DNA of 64,000 bases, taken from Acanthochlamys bracteata. Its lineage: Eukaryota > Streptophyta > Magnoliopsida > Pandanales > Velloziaceae. The translations under genes and the position numbers were made by a program. Location of the stretch: positions 5,153,262 to 5,217,261 of the forward strand of contig CM034145.1 in the NCBI GenBank assembly GCA_019914995.1. The letters run 5' to 3'. Below the pieces are notes generated by a model. The model had not been told where the DNA came from. It did no database searches and saw only the letters and a list, made by a program, of their open reading frames with translations. Of this stretch, positions 49,001 to 59,500 are shown in pieces; positions within the stretch are counted from its first letter, which is position 1, and each line of letters starts with the position of its first letter.

Positions 49001-51197
49001 AAGTAGGAGCCCATCTTCAATTCTTTGCACCTGTTCACGTCTAATATATTGGCAGTAAAAACATCGCTATACATTGACGCAACCTTTGAAGCCTCTTCAG
49101 CCAGTGCACCTACAAAGAAAATCATCATACTCAATTAGCAGTGAATTAAGTATCCCAGCTCAAAGTAAAACTCATGCAATAGATACTAGATTCCTGACCA
49201 GGGGTAAGTACATTAGCTGGTGAATTCACCAGTTCTTTCCCGAAGATAACCCCAGAACAAACATCACATGCATACTTGAGTTTATGATCCAATTCTGGCC
49301 CAGATCCCAGATCAATAATATCAACAGATTTGAGTTGTGGCTTCTTTGCATCAGACTTGTACCTGCTGTCCTCATAAATCCCCAAAATGGTTCCTGAAGG
49401 AAACGTCAAAAAGGCAAGTCGAAAGAATCAGGACCCAAGCAAGTACAACCTTGACTGCAGAATTACAAGCTGAAGACAAAAGCACTTCATTCAAGATAGC
49501 AACTCTAACTTCACAAGATATGCAAAAGCACCAGATGCCAGAAAATTTACCAGATGCAATTGCTGCAGCAGCAGTGACCTTAGAATCTTCTGGAATTGCA
49601 TTAGGAGAGGCAAGTGTAATTGCAACAGTACTTGCTTGAGCAGCTTTTGCAGTGGTTGCAACAGCCTCACCAAGAACTCTATACGTAGTTGCAACTGAGG
49701 AAGTTAGTTGACCGAGACCAACAAGACCCAGCCTTCTAAATCCAAGGCCAGGAAGCCTGACAACAGCCGTCTGCCCAGCTTTTCCAGTGAAATCTTCCTC
49801 AGAGGAAGCTTCAGCAAGAAGGCCATTTAGTTTTTCATCTAGCCTTCTCAATATTGAGTTCTCAAACTTAGAATCAGAATTCTTCAACATATCCTTCTCC
49901 AACACTGCAACAGAAAGCAAATCTCCCTTCCATTCTGTTACATCAATTTCTTTAGCTGAGAATTGGATCTGTAATTCAAAAGATCATACATCATTTCTTC
50001 AATTTATGAATAAGATTAAATAACCACTCATGAAGCTCAAAGATTCACCAAAATAGTCAATCATCCACCTATCCATATGAAACCCTGGAGTTGCAATAGC
50101 TGCTATGCTACTAGCAGATACATACTTGTGAAGAAGACTAGATTAATCAATATAATCAAAGATAAATCAACTTGAGGTAAATGGACATATTCACTTTGCA
50201 ATTTCATGGAAAGCAACAGATATTACAACCCAAAGTCAATTAGCAATCTGAGTTTCCATACACATGGACACGTTTTAAGGTATATAGAGGAGAAAACATG
50301 ACGATGCGCAAATACAATTATTTTCTTTACAACAGAAAGCTAAGATAGGACTAGCAAAACAGAGAGTTGGAGCGAGAAATCTCAGATGCATAAGAAACCA
50401 GTAATAGTGATCTCCTCATTTAGTTAAATTACTTCTAAAAATTCAATATAAACAAGCTAAAACAACTGCTTCCGGTTGACAGATGCAATGACATCCAGCA
50501 GGAAATATAGTGTAATTCGAATCAGACAACTCGTGTAAATAGTGTATTGAACCCAAATCATCGGGTAAGTAACCAGATTATCCAGAGCTGATAAAATCAG
50601 AGACTTAACAGTAAAAGAACGATCCCGTATTTAACAAACAGGTCATATTTATCAGTGAAGAAAACAAAAGTCTCAGGTAGCTAACCTTCCTGTCACTTTC
50701 CCATAGAATTCTTAGTTACTTGAAATCAACATAAAATCAAATGCATTTATAGCCCCTATATCCTTCGACGAGATATCAACAAGGAACAACCTAGAAACCA
50801 AATTCTGAGACTCCAATTCAAGCATAAACATCACTACCATCATTCAATCTTATCCCACAAAGTTAAATTCCACGTACAAGTATACAACTAAGTAAAATTA
50901 ACCGGCACAGAAAATGTGACAAAAACAAACAAAAAAACAACAAAAACCAATCCAAAAACTTGAAATGGATCATCGGTAACCTCAGGTGGTTGGATCGCCT
51001 TCGGCACAGTGAGACCGAGAGTGGCACGCGCTCTTGCAGCCATAGAACGCACGGTGCCAGATCGATAGCCAGAATACGACGGTGATAAGCAGTGACGTAT
51101 GACGTAAGCAGAGAAGATAATTGCAGGCGCTCGGCGGAGGAATACTGCGGCCGAGGCGAGAGAAGTGAAGCCGGCAGGATGGTGGTTGCAAGCTGTG
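46017..51197. repeat. Duplicated LAP block, copy 2
   Basis: Direct duplicate of 35,334-40,306. The part matching exons 2-5 (about 48,486-50,620) is nearly identical to copy 1 (about 37,742-39,880). The outer parts show scattered substitutions and small indels. Starts directly after AT-rich repeat DNA. Confidence 0.9.
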
Positions 51198-51223
51198 GAA
51201 AAATGTGTTACTTTCAACGTCAT
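46113..51223 (-). CDS. LAP: Leucine aminopeptidase (M17) copy 2, frame intact, plastid-type N-terminus
   Basis: Minus-strand, ten exons: 51,223-50,981; 49,968-49,551; 49,393-49,199; 49,109-48,884; 48,540-48,414; 48,302-48,207; 47,873-47,796; 47,608-47,548; 46,945-46,752; 46,241-46,113; 588 residues, all GT-AG, continuous frame, normal length for plant LAP. Two-metal aminopeptidase; plant LAPs also act as chaperones. Residues 1 to about 60 are Ser/Arg/Ala-rich with few acids, a probable chloroplast transit peptide. Metal and catalytic motifs are intact: [35 protein letters not shown]. Three changes against copy 1 stand out: DLATLTRAC (Gly to Arg), [10 protein letters not shown] instead of NTGGRQGG (two extra codons), and VDNTDAEGR instead of VNNTDAEGR. 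The first 12 or so codons lie beyond the duplicated block, so the start was acquired locally. Activity is uncertain given the motif changes. Confidence 0.88.
46680..46750. repeat. Triplicated short repeat beside a LAP copy 2 splice donor
   Basis: The word GGAAAACTTTCATTGAAG appears about three times in a row, ending against the donor of exon 9 (minus strand). Copy 1 has a single unit at the same place (36,037-36,055). A second small duplication (GCCGGATTAGTAACTG units at 46,967-47,010) lies in the next intron and is also absent from copy 1. Confidence 0.8.
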
Positions 51224-51254
51224 GCCTGCCCATAATTCAAACCTACCATTAGAA

Positions 51255-51350
51255 TATATTTTGGATTATGGATAGACATGAAAATTGAACGATGATGATA
51301 AAATATTTAAATAAATTTTATATAATATTATAGATAGTGGAACTTTCAGA
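51255..51350. repeat. Left part of the interrupted second repeat family
   Basis: Starts TTTTGGATTATGGATAGACA and includes GATAAAATATTTAAATAAAT and ATAATATTATAGATAGTG, matching the left half of 45,720-45,890. Sequence after about 51,350 no longer matches; the right half resumes near 52,760. Confidence 0.5.
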
Positions 51351-52270
51351 TTTTAAATGTAACAATAAATTAAAACTATGGTTTATGATTTAGATTAGAT
51401 TGATAAGTTAAAATGAAGAGAATAAGCTAGTTGCATCAAAACAAAATCGACACAATTACCAAATAATCATGTGTTCAACTACTGACCATATAAGATTTTC
51501 TCTCATATCGAACAAAATAGAGAATCTTGAGTCTATCAACAAAGTTCCTGCTCAAATTTTTATTTAAAATTCTACAGATACATATATTACTGAAGCAAAT
51601 TACACTGCACAAGATCTACATTGAGTCAAATATCATTCTTATTCATAAAAGAGTCAAGTTCAAACTTTAAAAAGAAAAAGAAAGAAACAGATCCACTACA
51701 ATCAACAAAAAGTAACTAAGTAGAGTCAAACTTTTGAAATCCACCTCGTTTAGAGCAGTCAATCCAACAAGTATTAGCAAATTAAAAAAAGCCAATTCAG
51801 TTGGAGACAACTTCGAAAAGACAATTTAGCTGGAATAACCTAAGGATGCAGGGGGAGATTCAAATTGTCTTCATCGATGCATTTAATGCCGATGAAAGGC
51901 TTGCACCGGAATAGTTAAAACAAATCCTAAAGCAGCTGATTGACCACTGAAAAATTTTTATCTTTATTCTGAAGATTTGCCGCTGACCAGAGATACCAAC
52001 GGATTGTTCTCTCTAACGGAAAGAAGTAGCCACCTGTAAGAAAAAAAGCATTATAAAAATCAGAGAGGTTGCAGAACAGAAGCAATACATTAAGCGAAAT
52101 TATTAAATTCAAATATGCACCATATTAGTCAAAACCTCTCAAGTGGAGAAATTCATCTTGCTGCCGATCACTACTTAACATCATCTTCAGCAATAAGTTT
52201 GATAATCTCAACTGAGAACTTTAAAATTACTTATTTACTTTGAAATAGATCTTGTGCTCAAATATGTCTT
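51350..52270. other. Unassigned sequence inside the interrupted repeat
   Basis: Moderately AT-rich, not MITE-like. The only exon-like signal is on the minus strand: a polypyrimidine tract and TTACAG acceptor near 52,036 followed by about 35 open codons (GGYFFPLERTIRWYLW at the start) ending in TAG at 51,927. I do not recognise the peptide. It might be a captured terminal exon with its 3' UTR or simply chance. Confidence 0.3.
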
Positions 52271-52570
52271 TCTTAATTCACTTGTAAATATGTGATAAAG
52301 TGCTGGGTGTATTTAGTAAAGGAGCTCGGTTGGAGCTTGGAGATAACTCTTAGACTTTGTAATAAGGCTACGTTGTCAGCCAGGGGGATTAGGTTGTCTA
52401 GTAGGTTGGAAAGTGTTGTCTTGACGAAAAAATCTATAAGAGTAAGTGTGCTTGATGAAGCACTTTACTCTTGATTTGTGTAGCTTGTTAAAAGTCTAGT
52501 AAAACTTTGACTCTTGTGATAGAGCGTCCGTAGATATAGACAAAAAAATTACCGAACTAAGTAAAATCTC
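52270..52570 (+). mobile_element. Possible solo or degenerate Copia-like LTR fragment
   Basis: Plus-strand text such as GTGATAGAGCGTCCGTAGAT followed by CCGAACTAAGTAAAATCT resembles the R/U5 end common in plant Copia LTRs (in which GTAGGC...CCGAACCACGTAAATCT is usual). The composition (GT-rich, GAGCTCGGTTGGAGCTTGG) also differs from the surroundings. No primer-binding site, gag-pol ORF or second LTR was seen, so this is a remnant at best. Confidence 0.35.
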
Positions 52571-52759
52571 CTTGCACAACATAGATAGCCATAATAATTT
52601 CAAAATAATGCTCACTGTCTGCAGGATATAAGTCTGCTGGCAACTGGCTAAAAATTTGCATTCTGTAGGATCATCATCATTATGAAATTTTTTTATTTAT
52701 CAACTCAATTCATTCCTCCTCTCTTAAGTTGATCTTGCAGGAGAATCAACAATAAATAA

Positions 52760-52850
52760 TTTTTAAAAAATATGAAAAAAAAAAAGAGAGCCAAATATGC
52801 TATTATATTTTGCTACAAAAGTTGTTAATCATATCAATTTAGGCTTTGAA
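52760..52850. repeat. Right part of the interrupted second repeat family
   Basis: AAAAAAGAGAGCCAAATATG followed by TTTTGCTACAAAAGTTGTTA and ATCATATCA, matching 45,815-45,885. Confidence 0.5.
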
Positions 52851-52880
52851 GCCACGAGATTTGACATATATTTATAAATA

Positions 52881-53170
52881 GGGCGGCATTTGGGTAAACA
52901 AGATTTTGTAATAATTGGAATACCATTTTGGTTAACAAGCGTATCGATAGGATTCTATTTTATGGTCTTTTTAAATAAACTTTTTTTAAAACGGAAGATA
53001 TTTTTATCTATTTTGAAAAAAGAGTTCAATTTTTTTTATCTAAAAAAATAAAATAAGCAATAAACAGATCTTACTATGTAGAATTTTTTTATATTTTTAA
53101 AATTTTTAAATAAATTCTCTGAATACATATAGAAAAGCTGTTTTTGAAGAACGCTTCGCCAAATGCCTCC
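52881..53170. mobile_element. MITE-like element with GGCATTTGG inverted ends
   Basis: Left end GGGCGGCATTTGGGTAAAC; right end on the minus strand GGAGGCATTTGGCGAAGCG. The interior shares the ACTATGTAGAATTTTTTTA signature with the AT-rich family, which ties that family to a defined terminal sequence. About 290 bp with no ORF. No clean target duplication was found. Confidence 0.6.
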
Positions 53171-53497
53171 TAATATTAGTACGAAGGCTCTACATTGTAT
53201 GAACCATATAGTAGCAAGAGATGGATTGTGTATGTTAGATATTATAAAACCACTTTATTAAATATTAGTAAATATTTATTCATTCAAATATGAATAAACT
53301 AGATATGCATTCTTGACAGAAGTCTAATAGTTAAGAAAGATAAACTATCTCATAAGAAGTTAAAAAACCAACATTCAAAAAGTTTGAAATATCAAAAGGA
53401 AAATTGACGGCCAAAAAATTTAATCAAATAACTTGGACAATTAATTTGAAGATAAAAGATTAACTAATTTGATATTCAAGAGTCTTTTTAGACATAC

Positions 53498-53522
53498 TAT
53501 ATATATATATATATATATATAT
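53498..53522. repeat. AT dinucleotide microsatellite
   Basis: An uninterrupted run of about twelve TA units ending in ATGCGCGAG. Confidence 0.95.
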
Positions 53523-54324
53523 GCGCGAGAGACATTATTTGGAACAACGCTTCGTACTTGTAAAAGATATAAACGAGAGCATTATAGTGAGAATTTTTAC
53601 AAGTGTTAATAAAAGAGTTTGTAATTGCTGTAAATTAATAATTTTCTTGAAACAAGTTTGATTTTTCATAGGTTTTTAATTTTTTTAAAATATAAATCTC
53701 TTGTGTTTTAGATATACTTTATTATTATTTCAATTCTCGTATTGTTTAGTTAAAATTTTTAAATATGTTTTATATTTTTATTGTGTTTATTGACAATCAA
53801 ATACATTCAATATTTTTAATAACATCGGGCATCACCCATCTAATCGGCATTTGTGCATGTGTATTATTTGTACACTACGTGATGTGAGCTCCGAATGTAT
53901 TCTTTTTATGGCCAGTGACTTACTAAAAATAATTTATATAAAATGAGTTATTATAAATTTGTTCTTTAAAATAAGTTTAGTCTTTATATTCTATTGCAGC
54001 TGTAGTGTTTTTTTATATTATGTTTTGTGTAGCTGAAGTGATTTTTATAGAAAAAAATGAGTTATGAGGTGATTATAGAGAAGGGTAAATGCACACGGTT
54101 GATATTATTTAGCAACCTAAGTTGACGAACAGTGACACAAAAGATAGATAAGATACATAAGCATGTGTTAAAACGTACCGTCGAGATCAAATTAACAACC
54201 AAAAGGCACAAGGTCTTTACTATTTTGGACTATTTTCAGGGTAGCTACACTGATCGAACTTGCACCTGTGTACTGCATAGTCGGGGTTTGGATATGTGGT
54301 AGAAAGTTACTAAAGAGTTCTTCG

Positions 54325-54500
54325 GAACGTTCGAGAGTATTTTTAAAATAAAATTTTGTTAAATAAAAAATATTTTATTACGTAAATTTTTTTATATTTT
54401 TAAATTTTTAAATAAAAAATATTTATAAAAAATATTTTTTTTAAAAAATATGAAATAAAAAAATAATTTTTTTTTGAAAAATGCTTTTTCAAACACCTTT
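54325..54500. repeat. AT-rich MITE-like repeat (member 13)
   Basis: Left end GGAACGTTCGAGAGTATTTT, central TTATTACGTAAATTTTTTTA, right end GAAAAATGCTTTTTCAAACA. Directly followed by member 14. Confidence 0.5.
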
Positions 54501-54509
54501 TTTTAGAAA

Positions 54510-54690
54510 AGTTTTTGAGGCGTTTGTAATTATTTTTTTAAAATTATTTTTTTAAATAAAAAGTAAATTTTTTTAAAAAATAATAAATAATACTAATATT
54601 TTATTATATAATTTTTTTAAAATTTTAAAATTTAAATCAATTTTATAAAAAATTTATTTAAAAATATAAACTGAAACTTTAAAAGACTAC
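54510..54690. repeat. AT-rich MITE-like repeat (member 14)
   Basis: Left end TTTTTGAGGCGTTTGTAATT, interior of paired A and T runs around TATTTTATTATATAATTTTT, right end GAAACTTTAAAAGACTAC. Confidence 0.45.
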
Positions 54691-55194
54691 TTATCTAAAT
54701 GAAATGTCATACAACACCTCCGTGTGGAAAGCTGCTGAAGACTACAAAAAATTTGAAGAACTATGGGTGACAGTATATATTGATCGCGTCTCTCATTTCT
54801 AACATTATCATTAAAAATTGGAAGTTTTTGCTATCCATAAATTATATATCTATTTATTCATTTATATTAATAAAAATTTAGTTTTATATTTTAAAATTAG
54901 TTGTAAGAAATTATTTATGAATTTTTAAAGTAAAACAGTATTTATTATTTAGAAAGATTAAAAATTTAGTTTTGTTCAAAAAATATGCTAACAAAAACAT
55001 TATTACATTATACTTTAAAATGGATATATAAATTCAAGATAGATATAACTTATTATCTATTTAAGCTTATTTCATAATTAATATTTTCTTTTTTACTTTA
55101 TAGTATTTTTTTATGAAACATTATTTTCAGTTTAGTTTATAAATAAGTTCATTCGATTCAAACACAAAGCATACTACCTTCTTATTCAGTAAGT

Positions 55195-55435
55195 ATTTAG
55201 CACTTTGGCAGTACTTATCAAAACTTATTTTTTAAATTTTTATATTTTCATTAAATTTTTTATAATACTTTATTTATAAAATTTAAAATATGCAAATAAA
55301 TATACATTATAAAATTTTTAAAATATAATATCTTATTATTTTTTTAAGATAAAAAAATTAAATTCAGTTTTGAATACTTTTAAAATAAATTTTTTAAAAA
55401 CTTTTTATTTAAACACTACTAAACAGTATCCTTTA
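55195..55435. repeat. AT-rich MITE-like repeat (member 15)
   Basis: Begins near TTTAGCACTTTGGCAGTACT (a GTTTGGCA-like end) and ends TTTAAACACTACTAAACAGT. The central region includes TATAATATCTTATTATTTTT. Confidence 0.5.
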
Positions 55436-55704
55436 AGTTTTAAATTTTAAGCAAAAGCAAATATAATCTTAATTCTTCACTCCGAGTCGGTTAACACTCC
55501 AAATTTTATTTTTGACAAACTTATTTTTAATATAAATAAATAAAAAAATTAAAATAAATTTTTTTATCAAATTTTTTTTAAATATTTTAAAACTTACTAT
55601 TAATATAAAATTAATATAAACATTTATTTTTTATTAAATACTTTTAATTTTTAATTTAATTTTAAAATTCAATTTCTAAAAGCTCAAATTCACTCTCTTC
55701 AAAC

Positions 55705-55950
55705 GCTAGATAAATTTGGTTCAACTTATCAGAAAAATAATATTTTAATTTTCAATTTTATATGTTTTAATATATACTTTATAATTATTTAAAAAATTTA
55801 TTTAAAATTTTAAAAAATATAGAAAAATTCTACGTAATAAAATTTTTTTATTAAATATATTTATATTTTTTAAAGATAAAAAAATAAAAATTTATGTTTT
55901 TAAAAAATAAAATTATCTTTTATTTTAAAAGTAGTGCCAAACGGCCTCAA
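55705..55950. repeat. AT-rich MITE-like repeat (member 16)
   Basis: Left end TTTGGTTCAACTTATCAGAA; right end on the minus strand GGCCGTTTGGCACTACTTTT, an imperfect inverted pair. The interior carries TTCTACGTAATAAAATTTTT and shares TTTAATATATACTTTATAAT with the member at 30,710. Confidence 0.65.
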
Positions 55951-55989
55951 ATCTAATTCAAGCGATCTCCTTTGAAGTTTGAAGAGTAA

Positions 55990-56175
55990 TTATAGAATAA
56001 CTTTTTTAAACTAAAAATATTTCAAAAAAAGGTTTTTTTATTTATAGAAAATAAATAATAGTAAACATTTACAATATACAATTTTTATATTTTTAAAATT
56101 TAAATAAATTTATAAAATATATAAAAAATATTAAAAATATAAAATTAAAATTAGAATAAAATGCTATTGAAACGT
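55990..56175. repeat. AT-rich MITE-like repeat (member 17)
   Basis: Left region TAACTTTTTTAAACTAAAAA, central TACAATATACAATTTTTATA, right region ATGCTATTGAAACGTACCAC. Lies about 380 bases upstream of the ABCC13 start codon. Confidence 0.45.
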
Positions 56176-56493
56176 ACCACCAACGGTCAATGCGTAACTC
56201 CCGAACTTATCTGTGTATCTAATATTACTTTTATTGATATTTTTATTTCTTTTGTTTGCCCTGTTTTTTGGTCAGGAAAAGTGCTTTTTTAATTTGTCTG
56301 TACTCATGAGAAGTGCTTCTGTGACTAGGAACCCACGCACATTCTCCTTTCCACGCGTGCGAATATTCCCCTCGTGTTCACCAATACCTAATCAATTCCA
56401 ACATTACACTCAAACTTTCCTATATTTACATGAATCAACCTTCGATTATGAATTTTCCGAAAATCAAAACTCTCGCTTATACTCTCGCTCTTC

Positions 56494-56496
<3 letters not shown>

Positions 56497-56530
<34 letters not shown>
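56497..56530. repeat. CT microsatellite in the ABCC13 5' UTR
   Basis: A run of about seventeen CT units ending 22 bases before the ATG. CT-rich leaders are common in plants; at this position the run is probably transcribed and length-variable between alleles. Confidence 0.85.
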
Positions 56531-56533
<3 letters not shown>

Positions 56534-56551
56534 CATTTCGTTTCTGCTGCA

Positions 56552-59500
56552 ATGGATTTCACCTGCCGTAATTCTCCATCGGTGAGAACAAATATCAAAA
56601 TTTTCTTTCCAATTTTTTTTCTAAATTCTTCTATACTTTCATAAATTGCTTTTACTACTCTGTCCAGTTTCGTGTTCTCAATCTTTCAGTATGCTGTAAT
56701 TTGATTGTTTTTTGGTATTTTAAGTTCATCGATGAATTTTTCATAGAAATGGAACTGCAAGCGTTAAAAATTTCTTTACTGGTCTGTTCAATTTCATGTT
56801 CCTAATTGTTCATCTTGCTGTAATTTGAATTTTTTTGGGTACTTCAGTATTTATCGATGAATATTTGTTGAAATTGAAACTGCAAACAAATTTGTAACAA
56901 AATTTGAAGCTCTTCTCTCACTGTTATTGAATTTGGATTTCAGGTTTGGGATGGCAATGGGTTCTCGGCATGCTTTAGTAATTTATATCCTTATGATATT
57001 TTGCTGTTTTGATTTTTGTATTGCTGCTAATTTCTGGATTTTAAATTTTTAGAGAAACATGTTAGTTCTTAACTAATGCTGTACAGTTTTTGGATTCTGT
57101 GGAAACATGTGCACCATTTTGGTAGTTCTTTATGTTGCGGTTGCCAGGAGAAACGATGAAAGGGCTTCCGTAAGTTTGAATTTTATTTTATTTTATTTTT
57201 TGCCAGTGCAGTGGATGCACGTATATCTTTATAGTAGCTATCTCTTAGAAGATTTTTGCAAGTTTATGCACTGCACCTAATAACAATTGACTTGAATGTC
57301 CTCGTCAAACATTTGATATTGATTTTAAAATATTAGACAAGCTGACAAGTTCATAAAGTAGCAAACGTTTTAAGCACACTATTTAATCTGGTTTGGGAGT
57401 CTACTTCTGAATATACCGTGCATGCAATCATTTGAACCAGCTTAGCAATCTGCTTGAAATGAATATAAGTACATTTTGTAACCATCTGATCTTATTCTTA
57501 AGAGTATTTACTGAAGTCTATGTGCTAGGATGATATTAACATTCAACCTTATAAGTCGATCACTCTTTTTTGTTTTTTGTTTAATCACAAGACATCTTCC
57601 CCTTGATTCTTGTTCTAGATAGGTTAATGTGATTATCAGATTGTCTAAGTGAATGGTCTTTAGGATGTGGGAGTCTTAATTGATCAGTTTTAAGAAGGTT
57701 AAACTTGGATGGCTTGTGAAGTTTGGATTTTAAAAGTAATGCCCTTCTAAACAATGTTATACTTGATTCTTTCTTATGATTACAATATATTTATTTTAAA
57801 GATAATTGCAACTGAAGCTACATTTCAGTCAAGGTGCGTTCTAAGGACTTACCAGTCTGTTGTTTTACCTAGAATATGAGGGTTTGCTGTCTGGAGAAGA
57901 CGTTTTGGCACTTGATACCTGCTTGTGGAGCATGTCTTACCTTCTTCGAGTTAGTATTACTTTTAAGGAATGGCTTGCAAGGGCAAAGCTCTGAGAACCA
58001 TGAGTTGTTTTCTGCTTTTTCGCAGTTTGCTTCTTGGGTGAGCTTCATATTTAAATCTAAAGCTATCTGCCTTGCAAAAATTTTATTCATATCACCTACT
58101 TCTTTGTTTCTTGTAGATGGTCATTTTGCTTGCGTTGAACGTTAGAAATGGTTTTCGTTTGCTTTGTCATCCGATCCTATGCATTTGGTGGGTTGTAAAA
58201 CCTATGTTGGAGATTCCTCATTTGTGGGTCTCGTTTTCAACATATGAGGTAAATTCACTAATTTGGTTATAGTATGACATGGTAGCTGGTTCACAACTTT
58301 AGATTTACTACTATTTTAGTTTACAAAGTTGTAGCACCAAGTATGATCTGCAGCAATATTGCTCTTCTTGAATAGATGGATTTTACATATTTCAGGACGG
58401 CAAGCACTTTGCTAGTCTTGAATCATCATGGGATCTAGTAGCTTTATAAATACCTGAATTGGACGAAGTTTTGCAACAAAGAACAACAATTGTTGTTCAT
58501 TCCCTTCATAATCATCTAAGACTTTTGTAACAGATCTTTAAAATCTAACATAAAATTATTGAAAAATCATTATCACTAAAAGTTAGGTTGGAACTTCCCT
58601 TTAATAAGTTTCATTCGTGCTAGTTCTTTCATTGTCGTTTTTGTTTGGCACTTGGTTGTTTGCTTGGTATCCTAACTCAGCTGGTGCCCAGTTTTACTAA
58701 GCTATTTGTATTTTTGTAAGATTTCAGTTCTTTTAGTATATATGCTATGTATAAATACTCAGTTGGGGAAGTTTTGCAGATTTCAAGGTTGGTATGCCAG
58801 GGCATGTGTATCTTTGTTGAGATCCTATTCTGTCTGTTTGTCAATATTGTTCGAGTTGTGCATGCACCAAATAAAGAAAGGTGTGTCTCCTGTAATAATT
58901 TCTAATCTACAGTTAACATACATCTTTCTACCCACAGAAAAAGTACCATCTACCGAAATGCCTGTTTACTTTCAAGAAAGAAAAAAAGAAAAAAAAAGAA
59001 TTTAAAAAAGAAAGAAAGAAGACCTTCATTGGATGGCAAATTAGATTTAAGAAGAACCAAGGGCATTACCTTAGTAAGGCTTCCAAGATTCATATCCATC
59101 ATATTGAACCACCTAACTGACCATACCTATAACTTATGAAAACGACTGACTGTACATTCATCTTTATACTGTTTTTCATCTGCAAACACCAGGTTTATGT
59201 TAGTAAATCTCTCATTCAACTTGAGAATCATTGCATATTGGTACATTCCTCTTCCAAAGAACATTCTAGATGCTTTCCAACTGTCATAAAACAGGACACA
59301 ATCTATTAACCATCATTAGCGTAGTTCTTGAAATGTAGAGAATGAAATTATTTATCTTGATATATGGAAGATAAAAGAGTGTGCTTTCTTTTAATTTTAA
59401 CTTAATTGTCCATATGTTTTGAGCATGCTGTTTGAAAGATGAAGTGAAGCGTTTCTCTAATACTGTTTCGTGTCTACTGTCATTGTATAGGATAGTAGTC

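Larger units (their letters stand above)
53170..56210. other. AT-rich spacer upstream of the ABC transporter
   Basis: No supportable gene. Contains an AT dinucleotide microsatellite and five AT-rich MITE-like repeats. 53,820-54,320 is less biased but shows no exon. 54,690-55,190 and 55,440-55,700 are plain AT-rich DNA. Confidence 0.6.

Noticed and set aside
52292-52474. 60-codon plus-strand open frame
   Set aside because: Lies in the LTR-like stretch; the sequence fits LTR text better than a protein.
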